From: CAVUMR01 sp963742715
GTDB taxonomy: Bacteria > Actinomycetota > Actinomycetes > Mycobacteriales > Micromonosporaceae
DNA length: 64,000 nt
NCBI GenBank assembly: GCA_963742715.1
Contig: CAVUMR010000002.1
Span: 1,984,001 to 2,048,000 of the forward strand
Reading direction: 5' to 3'
Position 1 is the stretch's first letter, and each line of letters opens with the position of its first letter. Positions 16,208 to 23,852 of the stretch are shown here, in pieces. Position numbers and translations under genes: made by a program. A model generated the notes under the pieces. It had not been told where the DNA came from and did no database searches. It saw nothing but the letters and a program-made list of their open reading frames with translations.

Positions 16208-16656
16208 GCGTCCTCAGGCGGCAACTGCTCCCGGAGCCGGTCGGCCTGGCGGTACCGCTCGTCGACCGGTACCGGTGGCAGCGCGGTGACGTCGGTCTCC
16301 AGCGACGGCGGTCGCTCGTACCGGGGTTCGAGCCGCCACCACAGGTGCTCCAGCGGCTCTCCGGTGATCATCCCGACGTACTGCGAGACGTGGTACGAGG
16401 CCGGTTGGAACACCGCCATCGTCGCCCCGACCATGCGCCGCAGCAGGAACCAGAGGTCCTCTGCCTCGTCGTCGGGCAGGTCCGAGGGGGCGAGCACATG
16501 CCGGACCGGCACCACCAGGGTGGTTCCGTGGGTCGGCTGCCGGGACGGTACGAAGGCGACCGAGGAGCTCGAGCGGACCACCTCGGCCCACTGGCCGGTA
16601 CCGGCCACCCGCTCACACACGGTGCACGGCGACTCGTCGCGGAACTCGTACGGCAT
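16204..16656 (-). CDS. HIT-like protein with a degenerate catalytic motif
   Basis: This 150-residue protein starts MPYEFRDESPCTVCERVAG and has the zinc-type CxxC and the HIT fold strands HGTTLVVPVRHVLAPSDL. The usual HxHxH active site is reduced to EHLWWRLEPRYE: only the first histidine remains. It could act as a nucleotide binder or a GalT-like protein using different chemistry. It lies 18 bases after a second HIT gene and overlaps the HprK-like gene. Confidence 0.78.
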   Translation of the reverse strand: MPYEFRDESPCTVCERVAGTGQWAEVVRSSSSVAFVPSRQPTHGTTLVVPVRHVLAPSDLPDDEAEDLWFLLRRMVGATMAVFQPASYHVSQYVGMITGEPLEHLWWRLEPRYERPPSLETDVTALPPVPVDERYRQADRLREQLPPEDA

Positions 16657-16674
16657 GTCTCTCCCCTGCCCCGG

Positions 16675-17166
16675 TCAGAGCGCGGCGAGGGCGCCGCGGA
16701 GCCGTTCCGCGATCTCGTACCGGTCGGACAGGGGCGTCATGGCGAGCGCGGTGTTGGCCACGAAGGTGTACTCGGCGTCCGCGTACCGCGGGCAGATCCG
16801 GGCGTGGATGTGCGGCAGCGGAATCCGGCCGCCCTGCCAGACGTACATCCCGGCTGGTTTGTATGCCTCTTCGACCGCGCGGACCGCGCGCCGGATCGTG
16901 CGGTGCAGGTCGAGCGCTTCCGCCCGGTCCAGCGCGGACAGGGCCAGAATGTGGCGACGCGGGATCACGATGAGCGAGCCGGGCGTCCGTTGGTGGTTCG
17001 CGATGGCGGCGATCGAGTGCTCGGTCTCGATCACCGGAATCCAGAAGTCCCGGCCGGCCACCCGGTCGCAGAAGACGCAGCCCTCGTCCGGTGGCGCGTC
17101 CGGAGTGGCACCGGGCCGGGCGTTGCGGGTGGCGTCGGGCGGGACACTCGGCGAGGCATTCGGCAC
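16675..17166 (-). CDS. HIT-family protein
   Basis: This 163-residue protein has a disordered Pro-rich start, then GCVFCDRVAG (CxxC) and SLIVIPRRHILALSAL. The catalytic region PLPHIHARICPRY keeps two histidines, but the third position of HxHxH is arginine. GTG 17166 has GGGAGG upstream; it is the first gene of a seven-gene minus-strand operon ending at 11499. It is divergent from the dehydrogenase at 17257. HIT enzymes hydrolyse or transfer nucleotide monophosphates; the paired divergent copies suggest a dedicated nucleotide-transfer step. Confidence 0.82.
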   Translation of the reverse strand: MPNASPSVPPDATRNARPGATPDAPPDEGCVFCDRVAGRDFWIPVIETEHSIAAIANHQRTPGSLIVIPRRHILALSALDRAEALDLHRTIRRAVRAVEEAYKPAGMYVWQGGRIPLPHIHARICPRYADAEYTFVANTALAMTPLSDRYEIAERLRGALAAL

Positions 17167-17256
17167 CGATCGTCACCTCCCGGGATGTTCGACCCATGCC
17201 AGCACGAATCGACAGACCCGACCGAGGATAGTACGGCGGGTAGGGTGACGCCCTTG

Positions 17257-18132
17257 GTGATTCGGGTGGCGTTCTGCGGGCTGGGCCGGATGGGCTCGGC
17301 GATGGCCGGGCGCCTGGTCCGGGCCGGTTTCGACGTGACCGTGTGGAACCGGAACCCCGCGCGATGCGTACCTCTGGTCAATGCCGGGGCCCGGTCGGCG
17401 GCCAGTCCCGCCGAGGCTGCCGCCGGCTGCGAGGTGGCGATCGTGATGGTCGCCGACGGGCCGGCGGTACGAGCCGTGCTGACCGGCGGTGCCGGCTTGG
17501 ACGGCCTGGCCGCCGCGGCGCCCCCGACCGTTGTTCAGATGTCGACCATCGCGCCGGACGAGGTGACCGCGCTGCCGGCGCTGCTGCCGGCCACCTGCGC
17601 GCTGCTCGACGCTCCGGTGCTCGGCAGCGTGCCGCAGGCGGACGAGGGACGGTTGCGAATCCTGGTTGGTGGCGGGGACGCCGTGGTGACCGCCGTCGGG
17701 CCGGTGCTCGCGGCCCTCGGGGAGCCGGTGCGTACCGGGCCGGTCGGGTCGGCGTCCGCGCTCAAGCTCGTACTCAATGCCGCGGTCGCGCCGATGGTGG
17801 CGCTGCTGGCGGAAGCGCTGGCCCTCGCCGACGGGCTCGGACTGGACCGCTCGCTGGTACTGGACGAGCTGGCCGGGTCCCGCCTCGGCCCGCTCGTCGC
17901 GCGCAAACGGCACATGATCGAGAGCGGCCGGTACGAGCCGGACAGCGTGCTGGCCCTGCACGCCAAGGACCTGCGGCTGGTACTCGACGCTGCCGAGCGG
18001 CTCGGTATCCCGGCACACCTCGCCGCGGCGGCGGCCCGGCACGCGCAGGACGCGGTACTCGCCGGGCTGGGCGACCGTGACTACGCGGTCGTGGTCGAGC
18101 ACCTGCGGGTTAGCGGGGACACCAGCGGATGA
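17257..18132 (+). CDS. 3-hydroxyisobutyrate-dehydrogenase-like NAD(P) oxidoreductase
   Basis: This protein of about 291 residues has an N-terminal Rossmann motif (FCGLGRMGSAMAGRLVRAGF), the substrate strand DAPVLGSVPQADEGRL and the catalytic lysine region GSASALKLVLNAAVAP. This is the beta-hydroxyacid dehydrogenase family layout. GTG 17257 or TTG 17254 follows GGGTAGGG. It is the only plus-strand gene inside the minus-strand block, and its 3' end overlaps the facing methyltransferase gene by 23 bases. It may oxidise a cluster intermediate. Confidence 0.85.
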   Translation: MIRVAFCGLGRMGSAMAGRLVRAGFDVTVWNRNPARCVPLVNAGARSAASPAEAAAGCEVAIVMVADGPAVRAVLTGGAGLDGLAAAAPPTVVQMSTIAPDEVTALPALLPATCALLDAPVLGSVPQADEGRLRILVGGGDAVVTAVGPVLAALGEPVRTGPVGSASALKLVLNAAVAPMVALLAEALALADGLGLDRSLVLDELAGSRLGPLVARKRHMIESGRYEPDSVLALHAKDLRLVLDAAERLGIPAHLAAAAARHAQDAVLAGLGDRDYAVVVEHLRVSGDTSG

Positions 18133-18985
18133 GGGTCGGGGCGTTCCGCAGTCGCGGCGCGTACCCCATCGGCTCGATCTCCACCAGGCGCAGCCGACCC
18201 TGCCGCTCCTGCTCGCGCAGCACGGTCAACAGGGACCGCTGATAATCACAGGCCCGCAGGTGTACGTCACTGGCCAGGTCGAACAGCGAACGGCCCGGGC
18301 GCAGCGGCTCGGCACAGGGCTCCAGGTGTACGACCTCACGCGGTGCCGCGTGCAGCAGCGTGTGGACCGCGACCGGCAGGTGGCGGGGAAGCTGTTCGAG
18401 CACGTGGTTGGTGAGTACGACCCGCCCGGCCAGCCGCCGCAGCACCTCCGGCGACGGGTCGAGCAGGTCGAGCCGGCCGGTCTCGACCGGGATTCCGAAC
18501 TGCGCCGACCAGTCCCGTACCCCGGCCACCGCAGACTCGGTTACGTCGAACCCGGCCAGCTCCCGGTACCCCGCGAGGGCCAGTGCCTGCAGGTTCTTGC
18601 CGACGCCGCAGCCCACCTCGGTCACCGGCGTGTCGACCGGGTGGTGTGCCGCCAGCACGCGGGCGAGCTTGCGCGCGCGCCAGCGGAAGAACGCCGGGGC
18701 GGGCACGTCGTACGGCGCGGACTCGATCAGCGCGTGCAGCCGCCGGTCGCCGTACGACGACGACGCGACCGCGTCGGCCAGCGTGCCCGCCCCGCGCCAG
18801 CGCGCCTCGGCGTCCTGCCACGCCCAGCGTCGCTCGTACTCGCCGCGGGACGCGTCCGGTGTCCGTCGGGTCGGCCGCAGCAGCGCGGGTACCTCCCGGA
18901 GAGTCCCGGCCAGGCACGAGGTCAGGTACCGCGCCCGCGGCAACGGGACCGCCTCGGGCGGGGGCGGCTCGGCGTACCGGTTCAC
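18110..18985 (-). CDS. Class I SAM-dependent methyltransferase
   Basis: This 291-residue protein has SAM motif I (VTEVGCGVGKNLQALALAG), an acidic residue after it (ELAGFDV), and a motif IV-like VVLTNHVLEQLP. GTG 18985 overlaps the stop of the NTP-transferase gene. The N-terminal ~90 residues are helical and may bind the substrate. It is the last gene of the four-gene set starting at 21563. Confidence 0.85.
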   Translation of the reverse strand: MNRYAEPPPPEAVPLPRARYLTSCLAGTLREVPALLRPTRRTPDASRGEYERRWAWQDAEARWRGAGTLADAVASSSYGDRRLHALIESAPYDVPAPAFFRWRARKLARVLAAHHPVDTPVTEVGCGVGKNLQALALAGYRELAGFDVTESAVAGVRDWSAQFGIPVETGRLDLLDPSPEVLRRLAGRVVLTNHVLEQLPRHLPVAVHTLLHAAPREVVHLEPCAEPLRPGRSLFDLASDVHLRACDYQRSLLTVLREQERQGRLRLVEIEPMGYAPRLRNAPTLIRWCPR

Positions 18986-19812
18986 TCCAGCCTGTCGCGT
19001 CGCCACGCCTCGACCTGCGCGTTCGCGGCGGCCAGCTCGGCCGGGGTGTTGACGTTCAGGGCCGCGGTGAAGTCCACCAGGCCGATCGGCGTCTTCTGCT
19101 CGACCATCGCCTCCACGAACGCGTGGAACGAGCCCCGGCCGGCCGTGACGAACTCGCGCGCGGCGGCGCTGGTCGCCGGGGTCCAGTGGTACGCCCCCAC
19201 CGAGCGCGGGATCTCGCTCGCCTCCCCCGGCGCCAACCGCGGCGAGCCGTCCGCGCACACCGTGATCCGGATCGAGCGCGGATCGACCGACGGCGGACGC
19301 GCGGACGCGCCCATCACGAAGTCTCTGCCGGTCGCGAGGCCGTCGCGCGTCGCGGCGCTTTCGGGGGCCGCACCGCCCTCGGGGGCCGCACCGCCCTCGG
19401 AGCCCGCACCGCCCTCGGGGGCCGCGCGCAGGAACCGCACCAGCTCGCGGTGCGGTACGACCAGGTCGGCATCCAGGACGGTAACGCCGATCGTGGGATC
19501 GAACTCGGCGCCGATCGCCACCAGATCGTGCAGGTACCCGTGCGGTTCCCGCCGGGTGATCGTCACCTGGTCGAGCAGCCCCGACCGGCGCAGCAGCGCC
19601 ACCACGTGCTCGTCGTCCGGCTGCACGGATACCACCGGCGCGTACGCGATCGGCCCGTGGCTTCCAACCGCGGCCGCGGCCCGGAGCAGCCGCCGCAGGA
19701 TCGCCTCGCCACCCACCTCGACCAGCGTCTTCGGGTACCGACCGCCGGTCACCTCGACCAGCCGGGTGCCCCGGCCGTGGGTAGGGATGAGCAGGACCCG
19801 GCGGTCAGGCAT
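18982..19812 (-). CDS. NTP-transferase (sugar nucleotidyltransferase-like)
   Basis: This 276-residue protein starts LLIPTHGRGTRLVEVTGGRY and continues PKTLVEVGGEAIL, the nucleotide-binding signature of sugar-1-phosphate nucleotidyltransferases in slightly altered form (G-R-G-T-R). VLDADLVVPH is the metal-binding strand. A Gly/Ala/Glu-rich insert just after it is encoded by an 18-bp tandem repeat. ATGs overlap on both sides. It could activate a phosphorylated sugar or alcohol made by the neighbouring kinases. Confidence 0.8.
   Translation of the reverse strand: MPDRRVLLIPTHGRGTRLVEVTGGRYPKTLVEVGGEAILRRLLRAAAAVGSHGPIAYAPVVSVQPDDEHVVALLRRSGLLDQVTITRREPHGYLHDLVAIGAEFDPTIGVTVLDADLVVPHRELVRFLRAAPEGGAGSEGGAAPEGGAAPESAATRDGLATGRDFVMGASARPPSVDPRSIRITVCADGSPRLAPGEASEIPRSVGAYHWTPATSAAAREFVTAGRGSFHAFVEAMVEQKTPIGLVDFTAALNVNTPAELAAANAQVEAWRRDRLE
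19363..19428 (-). repeat. 18-bp in-frame coding repeat in the NTP-transferase gene
   Basis: Three 18-bp units (19363, 19381, 19399) and a partial fourth encode EGGAAP-type hexapeptides on the minus strand. The period is a multiple of three, so the frame is kept. It is likely a flexible surface loop. Confidence 0.85.
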
Positions 19813-20479
19813 AGGGCAGGCGCGCGGTCAGCAGTACCCGCAGCGGGTCGACGTCCGGTTCGAGCCGGAGCACCGGCAGTACCTCGTGCCAGATGCCCGG
19901 GCCGTGGATCCGCAGCGCACCGGGGTTGTCGTAGTACGGCTCCATCCAGCCGTCCCGCAGCACCCGCAGTGCCGTGCGGCAGCCGTAGGTCACCGACAGC
20001 TGCAGCATGATCCGTTGACTCGTCTGGGTGTCCCCGTGCGGCGCGATGAAGTCCGCCTCGTTGTACGTGAGGAGAAACGCCCGGTCGTACCTGAGCCGCC
20101 GACCGACCACGTCCTCGACGAAGGGTCGTACCTCCGCGACCAGCTCCTCGACGTACCCGGTCAGCCCCGATTCGTCGAACGCGGTGCGTACCGCCGCCTT
20201 CGCGGCCGCCGGCGAACTGCCACCGGCGAAATCCTCGGTGTCGATCCGGCCGAACCGGCGGCCCTCCCGCAGCAGCCCGGTACTGATCTCGTGCGGCTTG
20301 ACCACCCGCACCGTGTGGTCGACCACCCGCGGGTACACCTCGGTGATGATCTTGTCGAGCCGGTCGCCGTCGGTCACGCCTTCGAGTTGCAGGAAGCGCA
20401 GCCGCTCGTACTCCTGCCGGAGGTCTTCGGTTGCCGGCGCGGCGACCAGCCGCCGGCCGGTCTCACTGAGCGCGGTCAT
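19805..20479 (-). CDS. 2-oxoglutarate/Fe(II)-dependent oxygenase
   Basis: This 224-residue protein shows the facial triad: APHGDTQT (His148, Asp150) and GIWHEVLPV (His198), with the 2-oxoglutarate arginine in DPLRVLLTARL (Arg214). An AGGAGG lies upstream of ATG 20479. Such enzymes hydroxylate or desaturate peptide side chains and small molecules. Its gene overlaps both neighbours, so it works with the kinase and the NTP transferase. Confidence 0.85.
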   Translation of the reverse strand: MTALSETGRRLVAAPATEDLRQEYERLRFLQLEGVTDGDRLDKIITEVYPRVVDHTVRVVKPHEISTGLLREGRRFGRIDTEDFAGGSSPAAAKAAVRTAFDESGLTGYVEELVAEVRPFVEDVVGRRLRYDRAFLLTYNEADFIAPHGDTQTSQRIMLQLSVTYGCRTALRVLRDGWMEPYYDNPGALRIHGPGIWHEVLPVLRLEPDVDPLRVLLTARLPYA

Positions 20480-21563
20480 GGTCCTCCTCGGCCGAGGTCG
20501 CGGCGCGGGCAGTCAGGATGCGGTCGACCCGTGCGGCCTGGTCGAGGTAGAGGTCCAGGACCGCGTCGGCGCGCTTCTCGCCGTTCTCCGGGGCGGTCAG
20601 GAGCTGGACGCTGACGTTGCCGAGCAGGCGGATCGCGATCTCCACCTCGAGCCGGTCGCGCCAACCCGGATCGTCCGCGGCGATCGCGGCGAACGCGTCA
20701 TCCTCGCTGATCACGGCAAGGATCTCGTCCTCGCGCAGCCGCCCGGCCGCGGCGCGGTACGCCGGGTCGCGTTCACCTACGTCGGCCAGCGTCGGCTCGA
20801 TCCGGCAGTGGAAGCTCAGCAGCGTGGCCAGGTCCATCGTCGCGTCCCACCACGGGTAGCCGCCGAACCACGATCCACGGGTGTCGATGAATACGGTTCG
20901 GGCGCCAGGTGCCGCCGGCTCGGCCAGCATGATGTTGTTCAGGCCGAAGTCGCCGTGCGCGGCGAGAGTCAGCCGGGGTGGCCGCAGCCAGCCGGCCGCC
21001 GCGTCGAGCGCGCCGCCGGTGACCCAGCGGGTGGATTCTTCGAGTACGTCCTCGCGTCCGCTCGCCCACTGCCGGGCCGGACCCGCGATGGCGTCGTCGA
21101 GCCGGCGTACCCGCGCCCGGGCCTGATCGACCACGAACGAGGCGCCGGCCGCGGTCCACTCCGAACTGGGCTCGAAGGACGGCGGCATCAGCGCGGCGAT
21201 CCGGAACAGCTGGTGCAGCCCCTCGCTCGTCAGCCGGAGCACGAGCTCGTGATCGCCGCCGAGGGACAGGTCATCGAGGCTGCCGTACTGGTAGAACGGC
21301 ATGACCATCAGGTTGTCGCGGGAGACGATGATCTCCGGATACGCCCTGGCCCCGGCGAGCGCGCTGAGTACCTGATAGTGCTCCGTCTGCCGCCGCAGGT
21401 CGGCCGTCCACTCGTCGGTGTGGGTGACCTTCACCAGTACGTCCGCGCCGGTGCGGGTGCGGGCGACGTGCACGCTGCGCCCGGTGTTCGTCGGAATCGT
21501 GCCGGTGACCTCGTACTCCTCCGGCACTCCTGGATACCGGCCGTTGCCGTGCTGCGCGTCCAC
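20463..21563 (-). CDS. APH/choline-kinase-fold phosphotransferase
   Basis: This 366-residue kinase has VLVKVTHTDEWTADL as the lysine strand, catalytic LAAHGDFGLNNIML and metal-binding VFIDTRGSWFGGYPWWDAT. GTG 21563 has GGGAGG immediately upstream. It opens a four-gene operon (kinase, oxygenase, NTP transferase, methyltransferase). It is a different subfamily from the APH-type kinase at 13797. Confidence 0.82.
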   Translation of the reverse strand: MDAQHGNGRYPGVPEEYEVTGTIPTNTGRSVHVARTRTGADVLVKVTHTDEWTADLRRQTEHYQVLSALAGARAYPEIIVSRDNLMVMPFYQYGSLDDLSLGGDHELVLRLTSEGLHQLFRIAALMPPSFEPSSEWTAAGASFVVDQARARVRRLDDAIAGPARQWASGREDVLEESTRWVTGGALDAAAGWLRPPRLTLAAHGDFGLNNIMLAEPAAPGARTVFIDTRGSWFGGYPWWDATMDLATLLSFHCRIEPTLADVGERDPAYRAAAGRLREDEILAVISEDDAFAAIAADDPGWRDRLEVEIAIRLLGNVSVQLLTAPENGEKRADAVLDLYLDQAARVDRILTARAATSAEEDHDRAQ

Positions 21564-22106
21564 CGCGCCTCCCGTGATTGATCCGCGCCCCCGCGGCCAC
21601 CTCGACGCGACCGTCCGCGCCGGTCGGAACCGTCTACCCGGTCGCGTGCCGTGTCACCGCTACGCCCCGAATGGCTCCCGTCGGCCATGTTAGGCGAAGC
21701 CCCTGCCCGTTCCTCCGGATGCGGGTGCCGGTCAGCCCAGGTCCGACGGTCCGCAGATCCGGCGCCTACACCTCCACCCGAACGAGTGGCGCGGGCCAAT
21801 CGGACGCGACGAGACGCTACCCGGGATCATCGGCAGCCCGGCCGCACGCAGCTTCGGAGGGCTCCCGACCTGGTTGCCAGCGCCGACCCCGGAGGCAACG
21901 AAGAGAAGGTGCTCGATGACGCCTGGAAGGTGCTTGCCGACAGGGGTTGGCTCTGGCGGCCGTAGAGCACCGGCCACCACGTCGATTACGTCGCCGGCTG
22001 CAAGCGTTCAGCTGCCCGGAGCCGGCAACGGGGCTCGGACCAGGTGGAGCCTGCAAGACTGCGGTTACCTGGGAACCTGTGAAACCTTCAGAACCTTCAA
22101 ATGTTC
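21564..22106. other. Long intergenic region, no gene recognised
   Basis: About 540 bases separate the last gene of the modification operons from the defence-like region. Short frames here lack ribosome sites and known motifs. The region marks the boundary at which base usage changes: downstream genes are slightly less GC-rich. No repeat, integrase site or tRNA remnant was seen. Confidence 0.5.
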
Positions 22107-22112
22107 TAGAAT
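22107..22112 (+). promoter_or_regulatory. TAGAAT -10 box for a leaderless gene
   Basis: TAGAAT lies seven bases before ATG 22119, so transcription should start at or next to the start codon. No ribosome site precedes the gene. The box is inside the palindrome TTCTAGAA (22104-22111), a plausible operator for the XRE domain encoded just downstream. Confidence 0.6.
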
Positions 22113-22118
22113 CGCACA

Positions 22119-23216
22119 ATGAGCGTTGGGCAGCGCGTGGCAGACGCCCGGGCGGAGTCGGGACTGACGCAGGCGCAGCTGGCGGCGGCGGTCGGTTTGG
22201 ATCGAAGCGCGTTGGCGAAGATCGAGACAGATGCGCGGCGGGTCTCCGCGATCGAGCTGGTTGCGATCGCCCGTGAGCTGCACCGCCGCGTGGAGTGGTT
22301 CGTGGAGCCCGGTCCACCTGCGATCGTCTCCTACCGCGCTTCGAAGTCAGAGGTGGCGACCCAGGCCATCGACGCGGAACTTGATCGGATCGTCCGCGAT
22401 GTCGACTTTGTCGTCGGCGAGGTGCCTGAACTCGTGGAGGGTCAACCCGAACAGCAACCGGTACCGGCCACCATGTCCGCGGCGGACGACCTGTCTCTTA
22501 CGGCACGCTCTTTGCTCGGGCTCGAGCCGGATCAGGCCGCATATGACCTCTCCCGCCTGGTCACAGCGGTGGGGTTGCTGCCTTTCGCGTTGGCGCTGGG
22601 ATCTGGAGCGGACGCCGGGACCGTACTGCTTGAGACCGGAGGCGTGAGCATCGTCAACGGGGACCTCCGGGTCGGCCGGCGACGCCTCGCCTTAGCGCAC
22701 GAGTTTGGCCACTATCTGATCGCGGACCCATATACAACAGACTGGCGCATTGCCTCGACGGAGGCCGACGCTCTGGAGACCCGCCTCGACCGCTTCGCCC
22801 GCGCCCTGCTCCTCCCTGAAGCCGACGTTCGCGAGCGGTGGGCACACTGGACCGCCATCCCTGGCGAGACAATGCGTGATGCCGCGGTGCGGGCAGGTAG
22901 CCACTACCAGGTGGACATGGCGACTCTCGCGCGACGGCTCGCCGACCTCGGGCTCGCTGATGCTGGCCAGGCCAATGAAATCCGCCGGATTCAGACCAAG
23001 AAGGCGGACATCGTCGAAAAGAACCTCACGGTTCCTATCGAATTGGAGCCGGTATCGCTGCCGCGCACCTACGAGCAGGCGGTACTTCGGTTGTACCGAA
23101 ACGAGGTCGTGACCTCCGACCGCGCTCTCGGACTCCTGCTGGGCACCTTCGACGAGGACGGACTGCCTGACCAGCCTCCGGTACCCGAGGCCGAGATCTG
23201 GTCAGTCATCTCGTGA
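22119..23216 (+). CDS. XRE-type regulator fused to an ImmA/IrrE metallopeptidase
   Basis: This is a 365-residue protein. Residues 5-60 are a Cro/CI helix-turn-helix (LTQAQLAAAVGLDRSALAKI). A linker is followed by an ImmA/IrrE (COG2856) peptidase domain with the zinc motif RLALAHEFGHYLIAD. This fusion is typical of phage-derived regulators and antitoxins. The next gene overlaps by GTGA and encodes a PIN-like protein; COG2856-PIN pairs have been proposed as toxin-antitoxin modules. Expression is probably leaderless and autoregulated through the palindrome overlapping the -10 box. Confidence 0.9.
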   Translation: MSVGQRVADARAESGLTQAQLAAAVGLDRSALAKIETDARRVSAIELVAIARELHRRVEWFVEPGPPAIVSYRASKSEVATQAIDAELDRIVRDVDFVVGEVPELVEGQPEQQPVPATMSAADDLSLTARSLLGLEPDQAAYDLSRLVTAVGLLPFALALGSGADAGTVLLETGGVSIVNGDLRVGRRRLALAHEFGHYLIADPYTTDWRIASTEADALETRLDRFARALLLPEADVRERWAHWTAIPGETMRDAAVRAGSHYQVDMATLARRLADLGLADAGQANEIRRIQTKKADIVEKNLTVPIELEPVSLPRTYEQAVLRLYRNEVVTSDRALGLLLGTFDEDGLPDQPPVPEAEIWSVIS

Positions 23217-23758
23217 ACCAGGATCCCGATGCGTATGTACTCGACACCGGCCCGCTAAGCCACTTCGCGCGCAGCCAGTGGCTTGGCGTACTCAAGGTCG
23301 TCCTCAAGGGCGCGCGGGTATTGATACCCGACGTCGTCGAGGCAGAGTTGCGCACCGGAGTGGCGACCTTTGGCCATCTACAGGCCGTGCTCGATGCCGA
23401 CTGGATCGAGGTCGTCCCTCTCGACAGGACCGAGCACCTGACCGCCTTCACGTACTACGAACAACGCCTCGTCGGTTCCGACGGACGCAACATCGGCGAG
23501 TGCGGAGTGCTCGCCCTGGCCGAGACAACGGCAAACGCCGTAGCCGTGGTCGACGATCGCGTCGCCGCACGAGCTGCCAGAGGCCGGCAGGTGGAGGTCC
23601 GTCGCACCCTTGGACTGCTGTGCGATGCGATCCGTCAAGGCCTTCTCACGGTGCCCCTCGTTTCGGCTCTCGCGGACGACCTGCTGCAGAACTCGTATCG
23701 CCTGCCATTCGGCCAAGGCGATTTCGCCCGGTGGGCCGCTGATCAAGGACTGACCTGA
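23213..23758 (+). CDS. PIN-like domain protein, candidate toxin
   Basis: This 181-residue protein reads YVLDTGPLSHFARSQWL at the N terminus, PDVVEAELRTG, then IGECGVLALAE and AVVDDRVAARAA. These supply the Asp, Glu, Glu and Asp positions of a PIN-type metal nuclease. GTG 23213 overlaps the ImmA gene, so the pair is co-translated. It would cleave RNA when released from the upstream protein, which would be the antitoxin. Confidence 0.8.
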   Translation: MNQDPDAYVLDTGPLSHFARSQWLGVLKVVLKGARVLIPDVVEAELRTGVATFGHLQAVLDADWIEVVPLDRTEHLTAFTYYEQRLVGSDGRNIGECGVLALAETTANAVAVVDDRVAARAARGRQVEVRRTLGLLCDAIRQGLLTVPLVSALADDLLQNSYRLPFGQGDFARWAADQGLT

Positions 23759-23852
23759 CCTAACCAGACACCACGGCCGCGGAGTGCGAGCGACTTTCCG
23801 GCCGGGTGGGTCGGGTGGTTGGCTGTGACGTTGTTGGCGATCGGGGGGCACG

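Noticed and set aside
16345..17256. Long N-terminal extension of the dehydrogenase frame
   Set aside because: The Rossmann motif begins just after GTG 17257; upstream residues are antisense to two HIT genes.
6989..21563. Classical lasso-peptide cluster
   Set aside because: No asparagine-synthetase-like cyclase or transglutaminase-like B2 protease is present, and the precursor is too short.
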